Below are positions 9,337 through 18,559 of a stretch of DNA of 64,000 nt, piece by piece. This DNA is from Candidatus Bathyarchaeia archaeon (lineage in GTDB: Archaea > Thermoproteota > Bathyarchaeia > Bathyarchaeales > Bathycorpusculaceae). The position numbers were made by a program, and so were the translations under genes. The notes beneath the pieces were generated by a model that searched no databases, was not told where the DNA came from, and saw only the letters and a program-made list of their open reading frames with translations. The DNA lies in assembly GCA_038880555.1 (NCBI GenBank), contig JAVZRN010000002.1, positions 159,264 to 223,263 on the forward strand, read 5' to 3'. Numbering within the stretch: the stretch's first letter is position 1; the number at the start of each line of letters is the position of its first letter.

Positions 9337-10332
9337 TTGAAGGAACATACACTCTTAACAGCATTAACATCAACAATGCTTCTCCTGCTTCTATGCTGCC
9401 CGCTAATACCGACATCAGAATCAGCAACATTAACCCTTAATCTAATGCCGAACAAGCAAAAATACAACGTGGGAGAACAAGTAAACCTTGTCGGAAACCT
9501 CACGCAAGACGGTGCCCTAGTATCCGATGCTCTAATATCCCTCGAAATCAATAACCCCAAAAACGAGCTATTCATAATCAGAGCCTTCACAACAGGCCAA
9601 CCCCTACAAGGCCCCTTACCAGTTGAAATAACAAGCCTAATACCATGCGACGCGGGCGGAAACCCAAAATACACCTTCATCAGAGGAGACACAATGGGAT
9701 TTAAAGTAACCTTCAAAAACAACATGGCATCATCCTGCCAAGTAATCATAACAATAAACATGTTCTACAACAACGGCGTACCCTTCAAAGCCTTCATCGC
9801 ATACAACGGCTCAATAGACGCCGGAAGAACAATCACCTTCACAATATGGCCAATACTAATACCATCAGACGCCCAAGCAGGCACAGCAGTAGCCTATGCC
9901 GCCCCATTTAACAAATTACCAACCAATGGCGGTTTAGCCTACTCCCCAGAAAAAAACGCAACCTTCAACATACTATCAACATCAACAATAAAGGAAACAG
10001 TCAAAGTAAACAGCGGAAAATTCAACATAACCTTCCCACTGACATCCATACCAATAATGCTTGGCAATTACACCGCCTACGCAGTAACCTTCTACAACTA
10101 CCGCCTAGCCTCAGCAACATGCACCTTCAACGTAATGCTGATAGGGGACATAAACAATGATGGAACCATAGATGGCAAGGACATAAGCATCGTCTGTAAA
10201 GCCTTCGGCGCAACACCCGAAAGCCCAAGATGGAACCCCAAAGCAGACCTAAACTCCGACGGCATAATCGACGGCAAAGACATAAGCATCGTCTGTAAAG
10301 CCTTCGGAATAACAGTCATAGTAGACCCATAA
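9337..10332 (+). CDS. Secreted Ig-like protein with C-terminal dockerin
   Basis: Exported protein of 331 residues starting at TTG 9337, with AAAGGGGAG seven bases upstream. The signal peptide spans about 1-30 (hydrophobic TMLLLLLCCPLI). The central 230 residues look like two beta-sandwich domains: an opening MG2/Ig-like module (YNVGEQVNLVGNL) and a second one with a conserved FKVTFKNN strand. The dockerin at about 268-330 has two near-identical Ca loops (DINNDGTIDGKD and DLNSDGIIDGKD), each followed by ISIVCKAFG. It has no cohesin, so it would be cargo or an adaptor for the cohesin proteins nearby. No catalytic domain is recognised. Third positions are strongly C/A rich. Confidence 0.85.
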   Translation: MKEHTLLTALTSTMLLLLLCCPLIPTSESATLTLNLMPNKQKYNVGEQVNLVGNLTQDGALVSDALISLEINNPKNELFIIRAFTTGQPLQGPLPVEITSLIPCDAGGNPKYTFIRGDTMGFKVTFKNNMASSCQVIITINMFYNNGVPFKAFIAYNGSIDAGRTITFTIWPILIPSDAQAGTAVAYAAPFNKLPTNGGLAYSPEKNATFNILSTSTIKETVKVNSGKFNITFPLTSIPIMLGNYTAYAVTFYNYRLASATCTFNVMLIGDINNDGTIDGKDISIVCKAFGATPESPRWNPKADLNSDGIIDGKDISIVCKAFGITVIVDP

Positions 10333-10409
10333 AACCAGCCCCATCAATTAACCCCTAACCGAAATAAAACTTATCAACAGCATTCCATAATATAAAGTTG
10401 GTCACACTC

Positions 10410-11426
10410 ATGAAAACGCTTCAAAAAACCTTAAAGCTTACAATATTATTACTTTTAATCTTAGTGTTCCCAAAAATCGCACAATCAACAAACACCACTA
10501 CTATTTCGACAAGCCCCACACAACTTCAACTAAACACACTCACTACATTCAACATAAACATCACAGTTTACAATGTAACAGACCTAAGCGCATGGCAGAT
10601 AAAAATCTCCTTCAACCCAAACATAATTCAATGCATAAATGTCTCACTTCCCCAACAACACATTTTTTCAGGCCACAGCACAACAGGATTATCCTACATA
10701 ATCGAAAACCAAAAAGGCTACATCCTAGCCTTCAACGGGCTATGGGAACCCACGGGAGTTAACGGCTCCGGCATACTCTGCCAGCTGACCATCCAAGCAA
10801 TAAACATAGGAATGTCCAGCCTAACCTTCACCAGAACAATGCAGATGGGCGGAACATATCTGGTAAACTCAAAAGACAACATGATTCCAATAGAAACAAT
10901 TAATGGACTGATAACCATTGCGCCAAAAGGCTTCAATCAATATCAATTCAACGTTCAAGTGGACATCCAAACATACACCGTCTTAATCCTAACAAACTCC
11001 TCATTAACAAACTTCAACTTCAACAACACCTCAAAGAAAATCGAATTTTCACTAAATGGACCTGACGGAACCAGCGGAGCATGCTCAATATCAATACCCA
11101 AAGGACTTCTAAACGGAGCATTCGCAATACTACTAAACAACAAAGCCACAGCCTTCTCATCTTCAAACGATGAAATCAACAACTACCTATGCTTCACGTA
11201 CCATCACAGCATAATTAACACCCAAATACTAATAACAATACTTGGAGACATAAACGGCGACAGAACAATCGACGGTAAAGACATATCAATAGCCGCAAGA
11301 GCCTTCGGATCATACCCAAGTAGCCTAAGATGGAACCCGCTAGCCGACATAAACCAAGACCTCGAAGTCGACGGCAAAGATCTAGCATTAATAGCTAAAA
11401 AATTCGGACAAACGTGGAACCCCTAA
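10410..11426 (+). CDS. Secreted cohesin-dockerin protein
   Basis: Exported protein of 338 residues from ATG 10410; a TTG at 10398 is the alternative start. After a signal peptide (about 1-28) comes a cohesin module (about 33-172, containing LSAWQIKISFNPN and HIFSGHS). Next is a module of about 105 residues (QYQFNVQVDIQTYTV onward) that also occurs in the beta-helix protein at 51730. The chain ends in a dockerin with loops DINGDRTIDGKD and DINQDLEVDGKD. Carrying both cohesin and dockerin, it could form chains or act as an adaptor between surface proteins. The paired arrangement resembles the cohesin/dockerin proteins known in Archaeoglobus, but binding partners are not predictable. Confidence 0.85.
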   Translation: MKTLQKTLKLTILLLLILVFPKIAQSTNTTTISTSPTQLQLNTLTTFNINITVYNVTDLSAWQIKISFNPNIIQCINVSLPQQHIFSGHSTTGLSYIIENQKGYILAFNGLWEPTGVNGSGILCQLTIQAINIGMSSLTFTRTMQMGGTYLVNSKDNMIPIETINGLITIAPKGFNQYQFNVQVDIQTYTVLILTNSSLTNFNFNNTSKKIEFSLNGPDGTSGACSISIPKGLLNGAFAILLNNKATAFSSSNDEINNYLCFTYHHSIINTQILITILGDINGDRTIDGKDISIAARAFGSYPSSLRWNPLADINQDLEVDGKDLALIAKKFGQTWNP

Positions 11427-11441
11427 AATTAAAACTAAAAT

Positions 11442-12113
11442 CTACCCATAAAGAAGACGCTTCTTAACCAACGACGCAAAAACAAAAACACCTACAAACA
11501 CAATTGCAACCACGAGAACCAAAATGAAAACACCAACAACCCCAAACGAAACAAAAACATCCCAAAAAGCTGAGAAGGAAGAAAAACCTAAAAGAAACCT
11601 CGACCAAAAAATTGGCAAAAGCAAAGCTGAAACAAAAAATGCAACAGAAAGACCCAAACAGTAATTGCTAAGCCTATTTAAAATTTTCTTAAGACTCTTT
11701 AAAACTTCGATGTCCCCAACACCAAATTTTAAACCATTCCGCAATGCCTTAACAAAATCACCAGAACTCCTATAAACCTCAAAAGCGGCTTCAAGGGGCA
11801 GCAGATTCAAGCACACAACCACCAAAACAAAAGGAAACAAAAAACCGCTCTCCAAAGCTTTAAAGAAAAAATAGAGAAGCAACATACAACCATACCAAAT
11901 ACCAATAACAGCTAAAAGCAAAAACCTATGAAAAATTGTAACCTGAGAATATGGGTTAAACACAACAAAACTACGACTGAAAACCTCAGGCTTTACATAG
12001 GAGCAAAGTCTGTTAATGTTATGTAACCTACTCTTAAAAAGCACAGACAAAAATAACCCAGTCACAGCCATAAGAATAAGGATTATACATGAATACAACA
12101 AGTATATATCCAC
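11442..12113 (-). CDS. Hypothetical four-helix membrane protein
   Basis: A 223-residue protein on the opposite strand to the surrounding surface genes. Four hydrophobic segments are visible: about 5-27, 63-105 (possibly two), 152-172 and 185-215. The loop between the second and third helices is about 45 residues with mixed charge (YRSSGDFVKALRNGLKFG). The ending LVKKRLL is basic. I do not recognise a family. It is convergent with the cohesin-dockerin gene, ending 15 bases away, and divergent from the large protein at 12253. ATG 12113 is the only upstream start. Its isolated orientation gives no functional hint. Confidence 0.6.
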   Translation of the reverse strand: MDIYLLYSCIILILMAVTGLFLSVLFKSRLHNINRLCSYVKPEVFSRSFVVFNPYSQVTIFHRFLLLAVIGIWYGCMLLLYFFFKALESGFLFPFVLVVVCLNLLPLEAAFEVYRSSGDFVKALRNGLKFGVGDIEVLKSLKKILNRLSNYCLGLSVAFFVSALLLPIFWSRFLLGFSSFSAFWDVFVSFGVVGVFILVLVVAIVFVGVFVFASLVKKRLLYG

Positions 12114-12187
12114 CTTTCGCCCTCAATAAACAAACTGAAAAATAAAGTTAAATGCTTGTCGCTTTTTATGTCGCCTTCTGCAATAGA

Positions 12188-12198
12188 ACTTAAATATG
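12188..12198 (+). promoter_or_regulatory. Putative TATA box for the cohesin-PKD-CARDB gene
   Basis: ACTTAAATATG lies about 60 bases before the TTG start at 12253. Transcription starting some 25 bases downstream would leave a leader of about 35 bases containing the AAGGAGAGGG ribosome-binding site. Confidence 0.4.
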
Positions 12199-12252
12199 TA
12201 AAAAATTTAAAAGTCAGCATAACGACTTATATTTTGAAAGGAGAGGGAAAAT

Positions 12253-14313
12253 TTGGGGAAGACACTGACCATCAATCTTTTACTACTATTAATAATTATG
12301 GCGTTACTGCCAATTTCAATGTCCCCGACAAAGGCAAATCCAACAACAACCCTTAAAATTGTGCCCGACAGAATAGTAAACCCCTCAATTGCGCCAGGCT
12401 CCACAATAGCTATAAATGTCAGCGTAGTCGACGTATCATACTTCTATTCGTGGCAAGTAAAAATATTTTTCAATCCAGCCGTGCTCAACTGCACTAACGT
12501 TGAAATCCCCTCAGACCACATATTCGCGGGCAGAATATATGCAACCGTTACTCCAATAATCGACAACATCAAAGGCTATATAATGCATACCGCAACCCTA
12601 GTTGGCGAGCAATACGTCGACGGCAGCGGCACGTTATGCAAAATAACCTTCAAAGTTATAAGCAAAGGTGTTTCTAACATTAACTTCTCCAGACCTTACG
12701 GCGATAAAACATACCTTTGGAACTATGACCTTGAACTAATAGACGCCGACATTATTGACGGATATTTTGCAAACGCTGTTCCTCCGACGGCAAACTTTGA
12801 TTTCAGCCCTAAATCGCCAATAGTTAATGAAGAAGTCACCTTTAACGCCTCCAAAAGTTACGATCCAGACGGCGCAATAGTTAGTTACAACTGGAACTTT
12901 GGAGACGGTGGAACAGCAACAGGGCAGATAGCAACCCACAAATATGGCTCTCCAGGCACATACATAGTTTCCCTACAAGTCACCGACAGCGATGGTCTAA
13001 TAGATATAGAAACAAAAGAAATAACCGTCTATGAATACAGACCGGCAAGACTCTACGTAAATCCGCCTGAAATAGCCGACCCAACTTTGCTACCACCTTC
13101 TATTGTTAAAATAAATATAACGTTGGAAGGGGTCAGAGACATGTACGGCTATGAGTTCAAACTGGAATACAACACTGAAATGCTGACATGCGTAGGAGCA
13201 ATAGTCCACATAATTCAAAATCAGATAAACTTCTCACCAATAATTCTTATAAATGATCCAGCCGGTTTTGTACATGTTAATGTTACATATTATCCTCCAT
13301 CAACCCCGATGGCAATAACCCAACCGGAAAATCTCGTCACCATATACTTCCTAATAAGTGGCATGGGATATAGCCAACTACATTTAAGCGACACAGAAGT
13401 AGTCGATGTTTACGGGAACTCCATTTCTCATCAAACAGAGGACGGTTTCATAATAACCTTAATACGGGATGTTGCTGTCACAGACGTTGCCCCTTCATCG
13501 TATTGGGCCTACCAAAACTGGACCATAAAAATATCAGTAACCGTGAAAAATATGGGGAACTTAAGCGAATCTTTTAATGTAAGAGTATATTATAACGATA
13601 CGTTGATAGCTACGCGTCCAATAACTAATCTGCCCCCCGGTAACACATCCACGATTACGATAGACTGGAATACAACAGAGGTTGACGAAGGAGTTTACAT
13701 AATAAAGGCTGAGGCCTCCCTTGTTCCATACGAGTATAATGTTGAAAATAACATATTATATACGCGTCCCATTGTTATCTTCACTAAGATAAGAGACGTA
13801 GCAGTTAATTCCATTAGCCTATCAAGAAACTGGGCTTTTCCAGGTGTGACAATAAACATAATAGTTTCCGTTGAAAATTGCGGCGAATTCAACGAGTCTT
13901 TTGATGTCAGCATATATTATAACGATACGTTGATAGCTACGCAATCAGTTTCTGAACTGCCTGTTGGAGCCCAGCTTAACATATCGTTTACTTGGGACAC
14001 TTCAGGTCTCCGCTCATGTAACAGCTACATAATAAAGGCTGAGGCATCATACATTCAGTATGAATATAATGTTACTAACAATGTCCTAATAGATGGAACT
14101 GTGAAAATCAGGATATTAGGCGATCTGGACGGCGACGGCGTCGTAGATGGAAGGGATATTTCAATAGTATCTAAGGCGTTCGGTGGTTATCCGGGCCATC
14201 CAAGATGGAATCCTGACGCTGATATAACAGGTTCGCAATACCTTATTCCAGACGGACTTGTGGATGCCAAAGATTTGGCACTTGTTTGTAGAAACTATGG
14301 TAAAACATGCTAG
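12253..14313 (+). CDS. Secreted multi-domain cohesin-PKD-cohesin-CARDB-dockerin protein
   Basis: Exported protein of 686 residues from TTG 12253, with AGGAGAGGG just upstream. The order is: signal peptide (1-28), cohesin 1 (about 32-175), PKD (about 178-268, WNFGDG), cohesin 2 (about 275-405), two CARDB-type beta-sandwich repeats (about 408-510 and 515-615), and a dockerin (about 622-686). The first Ca loop is canonical (DLDGDGVVDGRD); the second is interrupted by a short insertion (DITGSQYLIPDGLVDAKD). The two CARDB repeats share a perfect 30-base repeat, so one is a recent copy. With two cohesins and one dockerin it could act as a branching scaffold. Roles are inferred from domain content. 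Confidence 0.85.
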   Translation: MGKTLTINLLLLLIIMALLPISMSPTKANPTTTLKIVPDRIVNPSIAPGSTIAINVSVVDVSYFYSWQVKIFFNPAVLNCTNVEIPSDHIFAGRIYATVTPIIDNIKGYIMHTATLVGEQYVDGSGTLCKITFKVISKGVSNINFSRPYGDKTYLWNYDLELIDADIIDGYFANAVPPTANFDFSPKSPIVNEEVTFNASKSYDPDGAIVSYNWNFGDGGTATGQIATHKYGSPGTYIVSLQVTDSDGLIDIETKEITVYEYRPARLYVNPPEIADPTLLPPSIVKINITLEGVRDMYGYEFKLEYNTEMLTCVGAIVHIIQNQINFSPIILINDPAGFVHVNVTYYPPSTPMAITQPENLVTIYFLISGMGYSQLHLSDTEVVDVYGNSISHQTEDGFIITLIRDVAVTDVAPSSYWAYQNWTIKISVTVKNMGNLSESFNVRVYYNDTLIATRPITNLPPGNTSTITIDWNTTEVDEGVYIIKAEASLVPYEYNVENNILYTRPIVIFTKIRDVAVNSISLSRNWAFPGVTINIIVSVENCGEFNESFDVSIYYNDTLIATQSVSELPVGAQLNISFTWDTSGLRSCNSYIIKAEASYIQYEYNVTNNVLIDGTVKIRILGDLDGDGVVDGRDISIVSKAFGGYPGHPRWNPDADITGSQYLIPDGLVDAKDLALVCRNYGKTC
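13586..13942 (+). repeat. 30-base direct repeat within CARDB coding units
   Basis: A perfect 30-base direct repeat occurs at 13586-13615 and 13913-13942, 327 bases apart. Further near-identical stretches follow (for example ATAATAAAGGCTGAGG in both copies). The spacing matches one CARDB domain, so this is an in-frame tandem domain duplication. Confidence 0.85.
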
Positions 14314-14414
14314 CTCCCTCTTTTCTTTGCTGCTTAAAGAAAGTATTAAGAAGATTTTGAAACCATAAATCTTAAAAAGGAAGCGAATGTTTAATTGGTA
14401 TTCAAGGTGGAATA

Positions 14415-15434
14415 ATGTATAAAAAAAGGCGTTTGACTTTTCTAATATCCTTCGCGTTATATATGTTTGCAATAATTGCGGCTATGCCACTGTTGTCTCT
14501 AACGGTTAACATTGTAGTTAAAGCTCAAACAGAATCTTATCCAGCGGATGCTATGTGGATTGAACCATCTATGGTGAGCCTTAGCGCCTATGCAGTAACC
14601 GTTGGATATACCTTTAATGTGACAATATGGGTCAATGTGACATCTGCGGATATGTTCTCTTGGCAATTCAGACTTATCTACAATAATACACATCTACAGG
14701 CAACAAGGGCAGGGTATACCGGTCCAAATGGAGCAAACAGTGAATGGGCAACCTATCGAACTGGCGGATCTGTATCTACGGTGACACCAAGCTTTGGGGC
14801 AGATTATGTGTTACTTACAGAGTCTTGTCAAGGGGACAATTATGTGCCGAAGGGTACATGTGCTAGCCTAGCATGGGTGGAGTTTAACGTAACAGCTGTT
14901 CCGCCTGCAGATGAAGAGTTCCTAAGCACGCTGAGCATAGATCACCCGCAGACATGGGTTCTCGACTTTGACCTAAATGAAATTCCAATAACAAAATATT
15001 CTGCAGAATACCACATTTCATATGTAGACAACATCCCACCACGCATGAGTGATCCGACGCAGACTCCTTCCACAAATGTTCTGCCAGGTCAGACAGTAAA
15101 AGTTTCAGTAAACGTTACCGATCCCGAATCCGGTGTTAAAAACGTCACGCTGTATTATACTAATGACACAACATGGTATTCTATTTCAATGGAGTTTAAT
15201 AGCACTAGCGGATTATGGGAGGCAACGATACCCGGCCATGACCAAGACGTAACAATAAAGTATAAAATAGAGTCATATGACAATGCCGAAAATCATGCAG
15301 TCAAAGACAATTCAGGCGCCTACTATGTTTACACAGTAGTTCCCGAATTCGTCTCACCAATAATGTACGTTTTATTGCTGGCATTTGCTTCAGCAGCAAC
15401 AACTATCAGATTTCGAAAGAAACTTAAAAATTAA
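14415..15434 (+). CDS. Cohesin-Ig surface protein with PEF-CTERM-like tail
   Basis: Exported protein of 339 residues. A signal peptide (about 5-37) precedes a cohesin-like module (about 43-200) very similar to the first module of the protein at 6836, including ESCQGDNYVPK and SIDHPQTWV. An Ig-like domain follows at about 208-300 (VNVTDPESGVKNVTLYYTN). The C-terminus has the order Pro-Glu-Phe, hydrophobic helix, basic end (PEFVSPIMYVLLLAFA then RFRKKLKN). This is the pattern of PEF-CTERM sorting signals processed by archaeosortases; no archaeosortase gene is in the window. Many Asn-x-Ser/Thr sites suggest glycosylation. It would display a cohesin at the surface. Confidence 0.85.
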   Translation: MYKKRRLTFLISFALYMFAIIAAMPLLSLTVNIVVKAQTESYPADAMWIEPSMVSLSAYAVTVGYTFNVTIWVNVTSADMFSWQFRLIYNNTHLQATRAGYTGPNGANSEWATYRTGGSVSTVTPSFGADYVLLTESCQGDNYVPKGTCASLAWVEFNVTAVPPADEEFLSTLSIDHPQTWVLDFDLNEIPITKYSAEYHISYVDNIPPRMSDPTQTPSTNVLPGQTVKVSVNVTDPESGVKNVTLYYTNDTTWYSISMEFNSTSGLWEATIPGHDQDVTIKYKIESYDNAENHAVKDNSGAYYVYTVVPEFVSPIMYVLLLAFASAATTIRFRKKLKN

Positions 15435-15489
15435 CCCCCACTTTTTATCTTTAAGCCAAAACAAAACTTATAGAAAATAATTCTAGTAA

Positions 15490-15499
15490 GGCTTATATG
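15490..15499 (+). promoter_or_regulatory. Putative TATA box for the PKD/InlB-repeat gene
   Basis: GGCTTATATG lies about 42-50 bases before the TTG start at 15541. A start of transcription near 15519 leaves a short leader containing AAGGGGAGAGGG, which supports the TTG start. Confidence 0.35.
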
Positions 15500-15540
15500 T
15501 GTTTGGGGCTTATTATTTTTTGCCGAAGGGGAGAGGGCGT

Positions 15541-18504
15541 TTGCATTCAAAGTTTAAGCATTTGTTACTTTTAATGTTTTTACTGAGTTTTCTGATGGTT
15601 TGCGCTGTTTTTGTTTATCCTGTTGGTGCAACGCCTTGTGCTGTTCTTAGGGTTTCTTTGCCTGAGGGCGTTTATCGTGGTTATGATGTGGATCCTTGGC
15701 TTTCTGAGTGTTGGTTTTTGAATTTGACTGGGGCTGTTCAGACTTTTCTTGTTTGCATCAATAATACTAGTGGTTCTTTGCGTTCCTATGATACTCGTTT
15801 GGTTGTTGCGCTTAATGAAGCTGGCTATAGTAAGCTTGTTTCTTTGGTTGTTAATGGCACGAGTGTGCCTAAATCCGCTTTTAAGTGGGGTACGCCTAAA
15901 CCTTACAAAAAATGGAATTGGCCTAGTGGTGATGTTTATCCAACATATTTTAACGACACTGTTATTAATGTCGGTTTGATTCCTAAGAAAGGCTACAAAA
16001 CTTTGGTTGTTTCTGTGGCTTTTTCTGATCCTACTGGTGTGAGGGTGCATTTTGACGCTTATGGAAAGTCGACTAGTGGAAGCGTGATTTCGGATGGTCA
16101 AATTGTTCATAACCCGATTTCAGCAGATTCCACAGTTTTCCTGCAGGCGGGGCCTCCGCCTCCGCAGCCACCGTTTGCAGTTTTCACGTTTACTCCGACT
16201 TATCCGGAGGTTAATGAGGTTGTTACTTTTGATGCTTCTGGAAGCTATGACCCGGACGGCTATATTGTGAGCTACACTTGGGATTTTGGTGATGGCAACA
16301 TTACAACAACATCCAACAAAATAATAACTCACAAATACTCATCTTATGGAGACTATTCTGTTAAGCTAACAGTCACAGATAACGATGGCTTGACGGATGA
16401 TGAAACCGTCACAATACATGTTAGCCAACATCCAGTTGCAGCATTCACGTTTTCGCCGCCAGACCCGCTGGTCCACGAGCTTGTTACTTTTGATGCTTCT
16501 GAATCTTCACCGGACGGCGGAGTGATAGTTAGTTACACATGGAATTTTGGCGACGGCAACATTACAACGACAAGCAGTCCAATTATAACTCACGCATATT
16601 CAACTTATGGAACCTTTACGGTCACATTAAATGTTACTGACAGCGAAGGAAAATGGGACACCGTATCTAAACAGATAACTGTTGAGAAGGCTCCCATAGC
16701 AGATTTCTGGTGGGACCCCTACTATCCACAGAGGGGCGAAACAGTAACTTTTGACGCTTCTGCCTCCACACCAGACGGCGGAACAATAGTAAGTTACGCT
16801 TGGGATTTTGGTGATGGCACACCCATAGTTGAAACAGACCAGCCCGTAATAACCCATGTTTACGCGGCAGCAGGCGATTACGTAGTCACTTTAAACGTTA
16901 CCGACAGTGAAGGAAGATGGGACACGGAAACAAAAACAATCACGGTTGCCTTGCGTAGATATTACTTAACAGTTAAGACAGACCCCACCGGCGTAACAAC
17001 AATTCCTGGCGAAGGCTGGTATACTGAGGGCACAGAAGTAGAGCTTACCGCTCCAGATACTGTTCCAGTCTCGCTTGGTGCGCGCTACAAGTTTAGCTAT
17101 TGGGATGTTGACGGAACGCCAAAAGTTGGCAACCCGATAACAGTTGTTATGGACGCTAATCACACAGCCACCGCCCACTACGTCCTAGAATACTATTTGA
17201 CGGTTACCTCCCCCTTCGGCACAGTGGGCGGAGAGGGCTGGTATCCAAGTGGAGCAACAGCATATGCGACGTTGAATACAGGCTTGGTTGACCATGGGAA
17301 CGGAACCAGAAGAGTATTCACGCATTGGAGCGGCGACGCCTCCGGAACAAACTACGCCCAAAGCAACTCAATAATTATGGATGGTCCAAAAACGGCTGAG
17401 GCAAACTGGAAGACCCAGTATGCTGTAACTTTTACGCAGACGGGTTCTGACGTGGCTCCAACAGTCACCTACACGGCTGACGCAGACCCAACAGAAACAG
17501 TGCCTTTCACAGTCTGGGTTCTTGCGGGCTCCCAAATCACATACACCTACCAAGACATTGTTCCAGGAGCTATTCCGGGTGTACGCTACATCCTAACAAG
17601 TGTTAATCCATCTTCTCCGCAGACGGTGAACGGTCCCTTCACTGTAAGCGCCTCCTATCAAGTCCAATATTACTTGACTGTGCGCACCGACCCGCCCGGC
17701 ATCGTGACGATTCCTGGAGAGGGCTGGTACAACCCCGCGCAAAACGTTCAGCTTAATGCGCCAGCTGTGGCGGGTTACACGTTCCAATACTGGGATGTTG
17801 ATGACGTATCGCAGGGAAGCGGAATAAACCCAATAACAGTGGTTATGAATGCTCCCCATACAGCTACTGCCCATTACTCGGCGGTGGTGCCAACCTACAC
17901 GCTGAAAATTGAGACGACAGCAGGTGGCACGACAAACCCGACGCCTGGTACGTACACTTATGCCGCTGGTTCGCTGGTTCAAGTTACTGCAATTCCAAGC
18001 AGTGGCTATGTTTTTGACCATTGGGAGCTTAATGGCACGAATGTGGGCACAGCCACAACCTACACGGTGACAATGAACAACAACTATGTCCTAAAAGCCT
18101 TCTTTAAGGCGGCGCCAACGCCGCCAACAGTTTCGATAAGCCCCATGTCCGCCTCAATACTGGTTGGACAGCAGGTAACCTTCACATCCACCGTCAGCGG
18201 AGGGACGCCGCCCTACACATACCAGTGGTTCGTAAACAACAACCCAGTTTCGGGCGCGACATCCAGCAGCTTTGTCTTTACGCCGACAGCAGCCGGCACA
18301 TACTATGTTGTGCTGAAGGTTACGGATGCCGCTGGCAACACAGCCCAGTCAGACCCAGCAAGAGTAACAGTCTCATCAGTCCCCGTTGGTGGATACTCAG
18401 TAGCCCTAACCAAAAACACTCCAATAACACTGACAATCGCGTACGCAATGCTGATGGTGCTATTCGCCTCGCTTTTAAGCCTAACAAAAAGCAAGAAAAA
18501 ATAA
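15541..18504 (+). CDS. Large surface protein with PKD and InlB-like repeats
   Basis: Predicted 987-residue exported protein. TTG 15541 is preferred because AAGGGGAGAGGG lies directly upstream; GTG 15499 is the alternative and would put this Shine-Dalgarno inside the gene. The order is: signal peptide (1-30), an unrecognised 165-residue domain, three PKD domains (about 200-475; WDFGDG, WNFGDG, WDFGDG), about 390 residues of InlB B-repeat-like units (recurring YYLTVKTDP, GEGWY, YWDVD and TATAHY), an Ig-like domain (about 868-950) and a C-terminal membrane helix with a Lys-rich end. No cohesin or dockerin is visible. It resembles archaeal adhesins or S-layer-associated proteins. Codon use in the first 600 bases is markedly T-rich compared with the rest. 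Confidence 0.83.
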   Translation: MHSKFKHLLLLMFLLSFLMVCAVFVYPVGATPCAVLRVSLPEGVYRGYDVDPWLSECWFLNLTGAVQTFLVCINNTSGSLRSYDTRLVVALNEAGYSKLVSLVVNGTSVPKSAFKWGTPKPYKKWNWPSGDVYPTYFNDTVINVGLIPKKGYKTLVVSVAFSDPTGVRVHFDAYGKSTSGSVISDGQIVHNPISADSTVFLQAGPPPPQPPFAVFTFTPTYPEVNEVVTFDASGSYDPDGYIVSYTWDFGDGNITTTSNKIITHKYSSYGDYSVKLTVTDNDGLTDDETVTIHVSQHPVAAFTFSPPDPLVHELVTFDASESSPDGGVIVSYTWNFGDGNITTTSSPIITHAYSTYGTFTVTLNVTDSEGKWDTVSKQITVEKAPIADFWWDPYYPQRGETVTFDASASTPDGGTIVSYAWDFGDGTPIVETDQPVITHVYAAAGDYVVTLNVTDSEGRWDTETKTITVALRRYYLTVKTDPTGVTTIPGEGWYTEGTEVELTAPDTVPVSLGARYKFSYWDVDGTPKVGNPITVVMDANHTATAHYVLEYYLTVTSPFGTVGGEGWYPSGATAYATLNTGLVDHGNGTRRVFTHWSGDASGTNYAQSNSIIMDGPKTAEANWKTQYAVTFTQTGSDVAPTVTYTADADPTETVPFTVWVLAGSQITYTYQDIVPGAIPGVRYILTSVNPSSPQTVNGPFTVSASYQVQYYLTVRTDPPGIVTIPGEGWYNPAQNVQLNAPAVAGYTFQYWDVDDVSQGSGINPITVVMNAPHTATAHYSAVVPTYTLKIETTAGGTTNPTPGTYTYAAGSLVQVTAIPSSGYVFDHWELNGTNVGTATTYTVTMNNNYVLKAFFKAAPTPPTVSISPMSASILVGQQVTFTSTVSGGTPPYTYQWFVNNNPVSGATSSSFVFTPTAAGTYYVVLKVTDAAGNTAQSDPARVTVSSVPVGGYSVALTKNTPITLTIAYAMLMVLFASLLSLTKSKKK

Positions 18505-18559
18505 ACATCAAACTCTCTTATTCCATCCAGTAAAACCCGGTTAGAGGTCAACCTAACTC

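Noticed and set aside
9321..9761. 146-residue minus-strand ORF antisense to the dockerin protein
   Set aside because: It mirrors the strongly biased codon use of the plus-strand gene, which has a signal peptide and dockerin.
15580..16110. 176-residue minus-strand ORF rich in Asn, Arg and Thr
   Set aside because: It is a shadow of the T-rich plus-strand gene; its composition reflects complementary codons only.
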